DNA of 5,775 bases. Source: Acidilobaceae archaeon (GTDB lineage: Archaea; Thermoproteota; Thermoprotei_A; Sulfolobales; Acidilobaceae). Positions 1 to 5,458 of the stretch are shown here, piece after piece. The position numbers and the translations under genes are program-made. The notes below the pieces were generated by a model, which did no database searches, was not told the DNA's origin, and saw nothing but the letters and a program-made list of their open reading frames with translations. The stretch is from NCBI GenBank assembly GCA_027081695.1, contig JALWJI010000041.1, positions 1-5,775 on the forward strand. The letters run 5' to 3'. Position 1 is the stretch's first letter; every line of letters begins with the position of its first letter.

Positions 1-21
1 GAAGACGAGTTTGTATGGTAA
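1..21 (+). CDS. possible 3' end of an upstream gene (very short, uncertain)
   Basis: Frame 1 reads six codons (E D E F V W) and then a TAA at 19-21, so this could be the last codons of a gene that begins outside the window. A pyrimidine-rich stretch follows (22-39), then a T-rich tract (49-60) that could serve as a terminator. Six codons are not enough to be sure. A competing reading is a divergent gene on the minus strand that starts at an ATG at 35-33 (MGKEPYHTNSS, open to the edge). That ATG has no SD, only a TATA-like tract that lies too close to it. Confidence 0.15.
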   Translation, partial: EDEFVW

Positions 22-37
22 GGTTCTTTCCCCATCT

Positions 38-111
38 TCAACCAGCACTTTTAAGTTTTTCTATCATAGGTCCCCCGAACCATGGTTCAAGTTTGAATAA
101 GTGCTGGTTGA
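38..111. repeat. 13-bp perfect inverted repeat with 48-nt spacer
   Basis: The arm TCAACCAGCACTT at 38-50 is the exact reverse complement of AAGTGCTGGTTGA at 99-111. The base pairs just outside both arms do not match, so the repeat is sharply bounded. The right arm directly abuts the TATA-like element of the 75-aa gene, and the left arm sits next to a T-rich tract. Possible roles are a two-site operator, a long-loop terminator hairpin for an upstream gene, or the ends of a very small remnant element. No clear target-site duplication flanks it, which argues against a recent insertion. Confidence 0.6.
77..97. promoter_or_regulatory. two overlapping palindromes, operator-like
   Basis: GAACCATGGTTC at 77-88 is a perfect 12-bp palindrome. 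It overlaps a second inverted repeat, TTCAA-GT-TTGAA at 86-97. Both lie inside the spacer of the larger inverted repeat and about 20-35 bp upstream of the TATA-like element at 113-120. A dimeric archaeal transcription regulator could bind there. This is inferred from symmetry alone; no specific regulator motif was recognised. Confidence 0.4.
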
Positions 112-112
112 C

Positions 113-120
113 ATATTATA
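113..120 (+). promoter_or_regulatory. TATA-like element upstream of the 75-aa gene
   Basis: The tract ATATTATA lies 26-33 nt before the TTG start at 146. With usual archaeal spacing, transcription would begin around 140-146, giving a leaderless or nearly leaderless mRNA. That would leave the SD at 132-138 untranscribed, so a weaker element further upstream (TTGAATA near 93-99) may also be used. Confidence 0.45.
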
Positions 121-131
121 CATATGAAGAA

Positions 132-144
132 GGGGTGACTCCCC
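132..144 (+). promoter_or_regulatory. SD site inside a small GC hairpin
   Basis: GGGGTGA at 132-138 resembles the archaeal SD and ends 7 nt before the TTG codon at 146, which supports that start. The GGGG at 132-135 can pair with CCCC at 141-144 around a 5-nt loop, so the SD could be partly masked. The stem is only four GC pairs, so any control of translation by folding is speculative. Confidence 0.4.
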
Positions 145-145
145 A

Positions 146-373
146 TTGGACGATACTAATGGATCGAGAAGAAGTTTCCCGGGGCTAAAAGCCCTAGTAG
201 AGCTGAAGCTTAGGATGAAGTATGGGAAGGGCCTTTCACAGGCCTCGGAAGAGGAGTTAGAGGAGGCTATAGAAGAGATCTACAATGACGAGATATCAGA
301 GGTAGTAGCAAAGCGAATACGAGAAGAATCCATTTCTTCCAATATTGTTTGGGGCGGCGAGTTAGTCTTTTAG
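146..373 (+). CDS. small acidic helical protein, function unknown
   Basis: This is a 75-aa protein that I do not recognise. It starts at TTG; an in-frame stop at 125-127 limits upstream extension, and the SD-like GGGGTGA is 7 nt away. The next in-frame Met is residue 24, too far in to be preferred. The protein has about 16 acidic and 10 basic residues. Two helices are likely: residues 11-26 (hydrophobic and basic, around LKALVELKLRMK) and a strongly charged one at 34-62 rich in E, ending in AKRIREES. The tail (NIVWGGELVF) is hydrophobic. No Cys pairs, membrane segment, signal peptide or obvious DNA-binding motif is present. Arg codons are mostly AGA/AGG with one CGA, in line with the neighbours, which favours a real gene. 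Its stop overlaps by 4 nt the stop of the convergent DUF389 gene. A small partner or regulatory protein is possible, but no function can be assigned. Confidence 0.6.
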   Translation: MDDTNGSRRSFPGLKALVELKLRMKYGKGLSQASEEELEEAIEEIYNDEISEVVAKRIREESISSNIVWGGELVF

Positions 374-1362
374 GGTTTTGATGCTTGTTTGGGATTTAAT
401 GATTTTCCTCTATCCCTCCCCTCTCCATTATTCCGTGAGGCTAGTAGTCCTAGGATAACTTGGCCCATTATGCCGCCTGCGACAAGTCCTAATATGTTCA
501 AGGAGAGGAGCTCTGCGGATCCCAGTATTAGCTCTACGCTACCCGTGGTTATAGTCCATGCGAGTGTAGCTGTCGGAGGAATGATAGCCGCGGCTACTGC
601 TACGCCGGTTAGCGCCTCGGTGATTGTTGTGGCTATGCTGAATGCTCCTGCGACTCCAAGCAGGATAGGGAGGACGACATCGTAGCTAGTGACTCTTGTA
701 CGCATCAATAACTCAGGGGTCTCACGTAGTTCCCCACCCATAATCGCTATCAAGGCTAGTGCTGTCAGAGAAGCTATGAGCGGACTAGCTATTAGTATAG
801 CTGTGCTTTTTGCTCCTGTGTATGCTAGTTTCTTGTTTTTCCAGTATATGCCTAGGCTGAGGCTGTATAGTGGCCCTAGTATGGGGCTTATTAGCATGGA
901 TCCTATGATTATGTATGGGTTGTTCAGTAGGAGACCGATTAGTGCAGTTAGGCCGGCGATCATGCTTAGGAGTGGTTGCGCTGGCTGAAGCTCTGCCTTT
1001 TCCATTGTCTCTTCTTCCAGCATGAATTTGGGTGCTGAGACGTATTGTTTCAGTCGGTATCTCCATTTTCTCTGAGTTACACGGTATGGCGAGCCTAGCC
1101 CTGCTTCTACATCTATTACTAGTATGAGGTTTTCCTTCTTCCTCAGGTCTAGTATTGTTCTTAGCTCTCCAATAATGTCGTCTATTACATATATTGGGGC
1201 ATAGAATGATAGCTTACAGGTTTTCTTTCCCCGTGACTCAATAGGGGACCTGTACCAGTATATGCCCCATTTATCGAGTAGGGAAGTGACTTTATCAGCA
1301 GAGCCTGATTCACAGTAGACTTCTACTTTTTTCATACTGGTCGGCAAGCCTAGGTACCTCAT
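370..1362 (-). CDS. DUF389 (TIGR00341-type) membrane protein
   Basis: This 330-aa protein has the layout of the DUF389 family: a soluble alpha/beta N-terminal domain (about residues 10-125) followed by about six membrane helices (roughly 131-147, 150-171, 185-208, 228-246, 250-270, 284-308). Two family-like signatures are visible. GSMLISPILGP is at 154-164, and a small-residue-rich segment ending in AAAIIPPTATLAW covers about 257-269. The biochemical role of the family is not established; a transporter or channel-like role is only a guess. The C-terminal tail (309-330) is polar and basic and probably cytoplasmic. The longest start is used, but Met10 (ATG at 1335-1333, MKKVEVYCES) fits the family's usual beginning better; neither has a clear SD. 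The gene is divergent from the TIM-barrel gene and convergent with the 75-aa gene, so it is probably a single-gene unit. Family assignment is confident, function is not. Confidence 0.9.
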   Translation of the reverse strand: MRYLGLPTSMKKVEVYCESGSADKVTSLLDKWGIYWYRSPIESRGKKTCKLSFYAPIYVIDDIIGELRTILDLRKKENLILVIDVEAGLGSPYRVTQRKWRYRLKQYVSAPKFMLEEETMEKAELQPAQPLLSMIAGLTALIGLLLNNPYIIIGSMLISPILGPLYSLSLGIYWKNKKLAYTGAKSTAILIASPLIASLTALALIAIMGGELRETPELLMRTRVTSYDVVLPILLGVAGAFSIATTITEALTGVAVAAAIIPPTATLAWTITTGSVELILGSAELLSLNILGLVAGGIMGQVILGLLASRNNGEGRDRGKSLNPKQASKP

Positions 1363-1487
1363 TCTTTACTCTATGAGGGTTAATCTAGTTGTTCTATCTA
1401 TTTTGAATACTTTGTCTCATCCTTTCATTTATTTAGAAGAATCATACTATAATATTATATATGGTGATTACTAGGAGGTGGACAGAT
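1363..1487. promoter_or_regulatory. divergent promoter region between DUF389 and TIM-barrel genes
   Basis: This AT-rich spacer must hold promoters for both directions. On the plus strand there are two TATA candidates: TTTATTTA at 1428-1435, which would place the start near 1457 and keep the SD in the mRNA, and the long AT run at 1447-1462. On the minus strand, CTAAATAAATG (about 1435-1425) would start transcription near 1405 and give a leader of about 43 nt for DUF389. Because the 1425-1435 tract can serve either direction, the two genes may compete for or share TBP binding. Exact start sites cannot be read from sequence. Confidence 0.5.
1474..1480 (+). promoter_or_regulatory. strong SD that sets the TIM-barrel start
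   Basis: GGAGGTG matches the 3' end of archaeal 16S rRNA very well and is followed by 7 nt and then ATG at 1488. The upstream in-frame ATG at 1461 has no SD of its own and would place this SD inside the coding region. The site therefore decides for the 1488 start, removing nine residues from the longest reading. Confidence 0.8.
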
Positions 1488-2363
1488 ATGATATTATTTG
1501 ATTGGGGAACCTATAACGGGCTCGGAAAACTAAAGGTTGCTGCAACCCTAGGCTTAAAGCTCACAGAGATACCTCCAAGAGACCTTGCATACAGGAGGGA
1601 CCCCTCATATTTCGACGAGTACAGGAGCTTTTCGCAGAAAGCCTTCACATCTATAACAGCTCACGCCCCCTACTATAACGTTGTATCAGTTGATAAGGAG
1701 ACGATGGAGAAGAGCTGGAGAGGCCTAATAGCCGGAGCGGAGAAAGCCAAGAGGGCCGGAGCCGAGATCTACAACCTTCATCTTGGCTGGAGAGCATACA
1801 TGGATCATAGAGACCTTGACTACACTGTAGAATTCTTCAAGCGCCTAACAGAAAAAGTCCCAGGCATCATGATAAGCATAGAGGTTCCATATACTAGGAG
1901 AATGCTCGGTGACTGGGAAGAAATAAGGCACATTAGAGAAGCTGTAGGAGAAGACAAAATAATAGTAAGCGTACAGCTAGAAAACGCGTGGCTATATGAG
2001 ACCGGAGCAGGAGATACTGGGTTATTAGAAGAAGCCAACAAGACTGCCACGAAAGAATTTTGGATGAAAATGCTCGACAAGGCACTCTCCCTAAGTCATA
2101 ACTATCTAAGCCTAAGATTCAGCCAAATAATAGCATTCGCGTTAGGACGCAGAATACTCAAAAAGAGAACCCCGCTAGGGAAAGGATACCCAGACATAGA
2201 GCCTGTAGCAGGCGCCATCGCCGAGTTCCTCGTAAAGAACATTCATAGGAAGGCACTACCGCTAAGAGCACACATTATATACACAGGCCCTCCAGAGACA
2301 AAATACAAGGACACAATAGCACTATACGCAGCAATAATGCAAGAAGCAACAAGACATCTCTAA
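1488..2363 (+). CDS. endonuclease IV / xylose isomerase-like TIM-barrel protein with degenerate metal site
   Basis: This 291-aa protein starts at 1488, chosen from the SD at 1474-1480; the open frame begins at an ATG at 1461. It has the AP endonuclease family 2 (xylose isomerase-like TIM barrel) pattern. Segments that line up by eye with E. coli endonuclease IV are TAHAPY (57-62), NLHLGW (96-101), ISIEVPY (129-135), VQLENAW (162-168), YLSLRFS (206-212) and PLGKGYPD (229-236). Of the nine zinc ligands, His59, His98 and Glu132 appear kept and Asp179 is replaced by Glu165. His182, His216, Asp229, His231 and Glu261 appear replaced by Trp168, Ser208, Lys225, Arg227 and Tyr265. A normal trinuclear zinc site is therefore unlikely. 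It could be a single-metal isomerase-like enzyme or a DNA-binding protein without nuclease activity. Length is typical of the fold (about 280 aa). It lies 213 bp upstream of the codirectional helicase. The fold is confident, the activity unknown. Confidence 0.85.
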   Translation: MILFDWGTYNGLGKLKVAATLGLKLTEIPPRDLAYRRDPSYFDEYRSFSQKAFTSITAHAPYYNVVSVDKETMEKSWRGLIAGAEKAKRAGAEIYNLHLGWRAYMDHRDLDYTVEFFKRLTEKVPGIMISIEVPYTRRMLGDWEEIRHIREAVGEDKIIVSVQLENAWLYETGAGDTGLLEEANKTATKEFWMKMLDKALSLSHNYLSLRFSQIIAFALGRRILKKRTPLGKGYPDIEPVAGAIAEFLVKNIHRKALPLRAHIIYTGPPETKYKDTIALYAAIMQEATRHL

Positions 2364-2576
2364 GTAGGAAAAAACTAGGATCTACTCTAAGTCTTTTCCC
2401 TATTGAACTATTCCTCTAATATGCCCACGTTACCGAGATGAGATATACATGGTTATCCGGGTACATCAGAGAAAATACTGGCTCTAACCCTTGATTCCTG
2501 ACAAATAGAAATCACAGCCACAAGCAATGACCGTACAAAAAGGGCCCTGGATCGTGTATGGAACCAGTATAGCCTA
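2364..2576 (+). other. 213-bp intergenic spacer with weak terminator and 16-codon ORF
   Basis: Just after the TIM-barrel stop is a pyrimidine-rich tract (about 2381-2404, with TCTTTTCCC) that could end transcription weakly. No clear TATA element stands at a good distance from the helicase start; ACAAAAAG at 2535-2542 is the nearest AT-rich site. A short ORF, ATG at 2527-2529 to TAA at 2575-2577 (MTVQKGPWIVYGTSIA), ends in a TAATG overlap with the helicase ATG. It has no SD and may be chance. The palindrome AGGGCCCT is at 2541-2548. No tRNA or convincing C/D box RNA was found. Confidence 0.5.
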
Positions 2577-4352
2577 ATGGTGATAGAAGTGAAGAAACGC
2601 AGACTCAGACCACGAGACTATCAATTAGAAGCGTATAGATGGGCGTTAGAGAAAAAACGTGCAGTGGTCTGCATGCCGACTGGCACCGGGAAAACTCTGG
2701 TCGCTGCCTTGTGGATAGAGGAGCTTCTCTCTACGCAAAAGGCAAAGAAGATCCTCGTGTTGGAGCCTACACGGTTCATGGTTGAGCAGACCTCTAGGTT
2801 CCTGACTATGTATGGGTTGGAGGCCAAGCCTCTCCACGGTAGCTTGCCGGAGTCTTTGAAGAGGAAAGCGCTTGATGCGAGGATTATAGTGGCTACTCCT
2901 GAGATACTTCTAGGCGAGTATGGAAAGGTACTTGACTGTATAGATGCTGTTGTGGTAGACGAGTCTCATCACACTACTGGCCAGGACGCCTACCTGAAGG
3001 TCATGGAGAAGATAAACGCGTCGTATAGGCTGGGTTTGTCCGCGTTTATTCCTAGGAGCAGGCATGGCCTGATTAGAAAGTACATTGGCGAGATAAGGTG
3101 TTGGTCGTGGAGCGATCCCCGTATAAGGAGATATGTTCCTGACTGGTACGGTGAAGTTTACGAGGCACCGTTCAATGATGAGGAGAAGAAGCTTTATAAC
3201 CTGCTTGAGTCCTTGTGGGAGAAGAGCCATGGATCTCTCAGAGTGTTAATTGGCAATGCTCTGAGATGGTATTCCCGTGACGGTGCCCTGGCACTTTGGG
3301 AGACTTATAGGAAGCCTGGAAGCAGGCTTAGAAGGATATTGCGGGATTACGAGCCGCTACTGACATCACATAAAATACGTCCACTCCATAAGCTCGACGC
3401 CCTTAAAAGGATCCTGTCAGACTACGAGGGAGAATATACTAAGGCCATAATCTTCGTTGAGAGAGTAGCCATAGCCTTATACTTGTACCGTGTTCTCCGT
3501 CACTATAGGCCGGTCTTGATCATAGGGAGGAGAAGGATTGAGCCGAGAAAAGCAATCGAACAGGCCAGGCGCCCGGAGACGAGGATAATCATAGCAACGA
3601 GTGCTGGAGAGGAAGGAATAGACCTCCCGGAAGCGGATCTCCTAATAATATGGAGCAATATAGCGAGTCCTCTAAGATTTATCCAGAGACTGGGACGGAT
3701 ACTGCGTCCTAAGAAAGAAGTCAAGAAGACTAAATACGCAGTATTTATCGCGACACCTGATACAGTGGATACCGATAGCTTAATCGACGGGCTTTTGCTG
3801 GCGGAGAAGGCCGGTGTTAAGCTGGGAGTTGAGCCGGAAACTATGAGGTACCTCCTTAATCTTAGTAGGAGGAGAAAAATACTAGACCTCATATCGGAGA
3901 ACCCTCTGCCAGCCGATATAATTGCAAGGGCACTAGAAGCCCCACTTGAACGAATACAGAGAAGCCTAGCCTGGCTATTACGACACGGTCTCGCAGCATA
4001 TATCTATACGGGCATAGGTAGGATCTACTTCACAAGCGACTCAATAGAAAAACTACTAAGAGAATATAAGGAGTACCTAAACCCGGATCCCTCACTGTAC
4101 GCATCTATAACGTTCTACCCCGAGACTGGTAAACCAGTCACGTATAGAGGAACCTATATGCAGGTACGTAGACGGGCTGTAAAGATAATTGGTACACATA
4201 GTATATCTAGGGTTAGGGCTTCGATTCAACTTATTATCCGTCGAGGTTTCGTTAGGCTAGTTAACTTGACTTATAGTTTTCCGGTTGCTGACGAGAAGTT
4301 GCTTGATATTGTTTTGAGGAATATTTATTCTGCTGGTAGGATTGTTGTTTAG
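2577..4352 (+). CDS. SF2 DExH helicase, Hef/FANCM/MPH1-like, without nuclease domain
   Basis: This 591-aa ATP-dependent DNA or RNA helicase/translocase has its motifs in order: a Q-like RPRDYQ (11-16), motif I MPTGTGKT (33-40), Ia around LEPTRFMVEQ (62-71), Ib ATPEI (106-110), II DESH (128-131), III as SAF (155-157) instead of the usual SAT/TAS, IV IIFVE (291-295), V around ATSAGEEGIDLPEADLL (340-356) and VI QRLGRILR (370-377). The stretch after motif III (WSDPRIRRYVPDWYGEV, 178-194) and the helical insert at about 200-280 resemble Hef/FANCM/MPH1 rather than XPB. A winged-helix-like segment follows (about 432-476) and then an unassigned basic C-terminal region (about 505-591). No ERCC4 nuclease or HhH domain is present, as expected if the crenarchaeal nuclease is a separate protein. 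Walker and arginine-finger residues are intact, so activity is likely. Fork remodelling or repair is inferred from the family. The ATG at 2577 is used; GTG at 2589 is the alternative. Confidence 0.9.
   Translation: MVIEVKKRRLRPRDYQLEAYRWALEKKRAVVCMPTGTGKTLVAALWIEELLSTQKAKKILVLEPTRFMVEQTSRFLTMYGLEAKPLHGSLPESLKRKALDARIIVATPEILLGEYGKVLDCIDAVVVDESHHTTGQDAYLKVMEKINASYRLGLSAFIPRSRHGLIRKYIGEIRCWSWSDPRIRRYVPDWYGEVYEAPFNDEEKKLYNLLESLWEKSHGSLRVLIGNALRWYSRDGALALWETYRKPGSRLRRILRDYEPLLTSHKIRPLHKLDALKRILSDYEGEYTKAIIFVERVAIALYLYRVLRHYRPVLIIGRRRIEPRKAIEQARRPETRIIIATSAGEEGIDLPEADLLIIWSNIASPLRFIQRLGRILRPKKEVKKTKYAVFIATPDTVDTDSLIDGLLLAEKAGVKLGVEPETMRYLLNLSRRRKILDLISENPLPADIIARALEAPLERIQRSLAWLLRHGLAAYIYTGIGRIYFTSDSIEKLLREYKEYLNPDPSLYASITFYPETGKPVTYRGTYMQVRRRAVKIIGTHSISRVRASIQLIIRRGFVRLVNLTYSFPVADEKLLDIVLRNIYSAGRIVV
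2579..2584 (+). promoter_or_regulatory. GGTGAT, possible SD for an alternative helicase start
   Basis: No SD stands before the ATG at 2577, but GGTGAT at 2579-2584 overlaps that ATG and lies 4 nt before an in-frame GTG at 2589 (protein beginning at residue 5, followed by KKRRLRPRDYQ). Either the gene is leaderless or coupled from 2577, or it uses GTG 2589. The spacing is short, so this stays open; the protein changes by only four residues. Confidence 0.35.
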
Positions 4353-4382
4353 GTCTCTCTTTTCTTATTGTATTTTTGCTTT
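4353..4382 (+). terminator. pyrimidine/T-rich terminator after the helicase
   Basis: Directly after the stop come several T clusters (TCTCTCTTTTCTT and TATTTTTGCTTT). Archaeal RNA polymerase ends transcription at such T-rich tracts without needing a hairpin. It separates the helicase from the hemerythrin gene, which has its own promoter 10-20 bp downstream. Confidence 0.6.
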
Positions 4383-4393
4383 ATGATTCAGAA

Positions 4394-4431
4394 TATATTT
4401 AAATATCGTTTACTAATTTATAAATATGGTG
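4394..4431 (+). promoter_or_regulatory. promoter and weak SD of the hemerythrin-fusion gene
   Basis: A very AT-rich tract contains ATATTTAAATAT (4395-4406), a perfect 12-bp palindrome that includes a good TATA box. It is centred about 26 nt before 4426, giving an expected leader of about 12 nt. GGTG at 4428-4431 lies 6 nt before the ATG at 4438 and could act as a minimal SD. A second AT tract (TTTATAAAT at 4418-4426) is too close to the ATG to be the TATA box for this start. Confidence 0.55.
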
Positions 4432-4437
4432 TAAGAT

Positions 4438-5400
4438 ATGGTGAAAATACTACTAGATTTCTTCAAGGTAAAGCGCAAAAACGAAAAACCTGCTAGCACA
4501 GACTATCTACTAGAATCATATCAGCAGGTACTATCAAAAATCAAGAAAGGAGATATCAACTACATAATAAAAACAGGAGTACCTAGCTGTAAACTAGGCC
4601 AGCCTCCTCCACCGAAACCAGGAATAAAACCATATATTGCCTCGGGACTCAGATACGGAAGTCTCTTCATAAAAGATACCGAGCTACTACTAGAGATAAC
4701 GCTACACGGAATATACAGTACGTCTACACTATTCGTTGAGATTACAGGCGACCAATTACTTGAACGCATTGCGGACTATACACTCCTCCGCAAAGGCAAG
4801 GCATTCCTGTTCCAAGGTACCCTAGAAGGACTAGGCAAAGCCAGGATACTCTCTATCGACGGCTACGTCACTGGAATAATCCTAGAAACGAAGGATATGA
4901 TACTTACAGGAATAGACGCTTACCTCTACATAGAACAGAAACTGATAGAGAAAGCTGTATTCAACGTAATATATATCCCGGACAACCTGGTAGAATGGAG
5001 AGACGAGGAATATTCAATAAGGATACCTGGAATCGACAGACAACACAAATTGCTCGTAAACTTAGTGAACTACTTGTATAAGTCTCTGATAAATGGAGCA
5101 TCAGCACGTATTATAACCAAGGTAACCGATCTTCTAGACTTATACATCAAGATCCACTTCCGTAGCGAGGAACTACTAATGGAACATTTTGATTATCCGG
5201 AGCACTTATATAGGAGACATGTTGAGGAGCACAGGGAATTCGAGAACGCAATAGCAAAATATAAGGAGATAATAGATTCTTCGACTGCGATACCTACGCT
5301 AGAGCTATTCAAGTATCTAGTGATCTGGATACAGGATCATGTACGTGGAACAGACAGGGAACTCGGACAATATCTTGCACCGATCGCTCTCCAAGCATAA
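4438..5400 (+). CDS. hemerythrin-domain protein with unrecognised N-terminal domain
   Basis: The last 135 residues of this 320-aa protein (about 184-316) are a bacteriohemerythrin-type four-helix bundle that binds an oxo-bridged diiron centre. The typical start with W187 and GIDRQH is followed by all seven ligands: His203, His240, Glu244, His261, His265, His301 and Asp306. Spacings are canonical: H-x3-E, H-x3-H and H-x4-D. Reversible O2 binding is the family's usual property; NO or iron handling is also possible. Residues 1-180 are not recognised. They comprise an amphipathic, basic start, a helix around 22-37, a proline-rich link (QPPPPKPG, 55-62) near a single Cys51, and then what look like alternating beta strands and short helices (65-180), rich in Ile/Leu. 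There is no signal peptide or membrane helix, so the protein is probably cytoplasmic. It is not a known methyl-accepting or GGDEF fusion. The gene has its own promoter and uses A-ending codons more than its neighbour. The hemerythrin part is highly confident; the overall function is unknown. Confidence 0.93.
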   Translation: MVKILLDFFKVKRKNEKPASTDYLLESYQQVLSKIKKGDINYIIKTGVPSCKLGQPPPPKPGIKPYIASGLRYGSLFIKDTELLLEITLHGIYSTSTLFVEITGDQLLERIADYTLLRKGKAFLFQGTLEGLGKARILSIDGYVTGIILETKDMILTGIDAYLYIEQKLIEKAVFNVIYIPDNLVEWRDEEYSIRIPGIDRQHKLLVNLVNYLYKSLINGASARIITKVTDLLDLYIKIHFRSEELLMEHFDYPEHLYRRHVEEHREFENAIAKYKEIIDSSTAIPTLELFKYLVIWIQDHVRGTDRELGQYLAPIALQA

Positions 5401-5438
5401 TTATCCAAAATGAAGGAAAATATAATGAGTAAGAGGAT

Positions 5439-5452
5439 GGAAAACTCTTTCC
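5439..5452. terminator. small hairpin between convergent genes
   Basis: GGAAA (5439-5443) and TTTCC (5448-5452) form a 5-bp stem with a 4-nt loop in the 58-bp gap between two convergent genes. On the minus strand, T-rich bases follow the membrane-protein stop (around 5445-5410), which suits archaeal termination. The stem is weak, so the T-rich context matters more than the hairpin. Confidence 0.3.
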
Positions 5453-5458
5453 CCAGAC

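Noticed and set aside
3..185. Plus-strand frame open from position 3 to about 185 with ATG at 15
   Set aside because: It crosses the inverted repeat, the promoter and the start of the 75-aa gene, lacks an SD, and its product is not protein-like.
389..988. Two plus-strand open frames (389-685 and 689-988) opposite the DUF389 gene
   Set aside because: They are antisense to a clear family member; their Ser/Pro/Ile-rich translations look like the reverse of membrane-protein codons and match no family.
785..1066. Minus-strand 93-codon frame overlapping DUF389 in another frame
   Set aside because: Low-complexity T/R/H/P-rich product lying inside the DUF389 coding region in a shifted frame; a shadow.
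840..1263. Direct repeat of CCAGTATATGCC (near 840 and 1252)
   Set aside because: Both copies encode the same GIYW residues in DUF389; two copies of 12 nt are explained by coding chance.
1461..1487. Longer start (ATG 1461) for the TIM-barrel protein
   Set aside because: The strong SD at 1474-1480 would lie within the coding region, while ATG 1488 follows it at ideal spacing and begins with the expected first strand.
1820..2080. Minus-strand frame opposite the TIM-barrel gene
   Set aside because: Antisense to conserved barrel motifs, no SD, Ser-rich product.
2435..2501. Possible C/D box guide RNA (GAGATGA near 2435 and CTGA at 2498)
   Set aside because: Box C has a mismatch, no D' box is found about 12 nt downstream, and the C' match is poor; the spacing is too long for a typical archaeal guide RNA.
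2621..3892. Minus-strand frames opposite the helicase (2621-2827, 2646-2837, 2910-3230, 3503-3892)
   Set aside because: All are antisense to helicase motifs I to VI and have no promoter or SD of their own.
4560..4769. Minus-strand 69-codon frame opposite the hemerythrin-fusion gene
   Set aside because: Shadow of the N-terminal domain; Ser/Gly/Pro-rich with no start signals.
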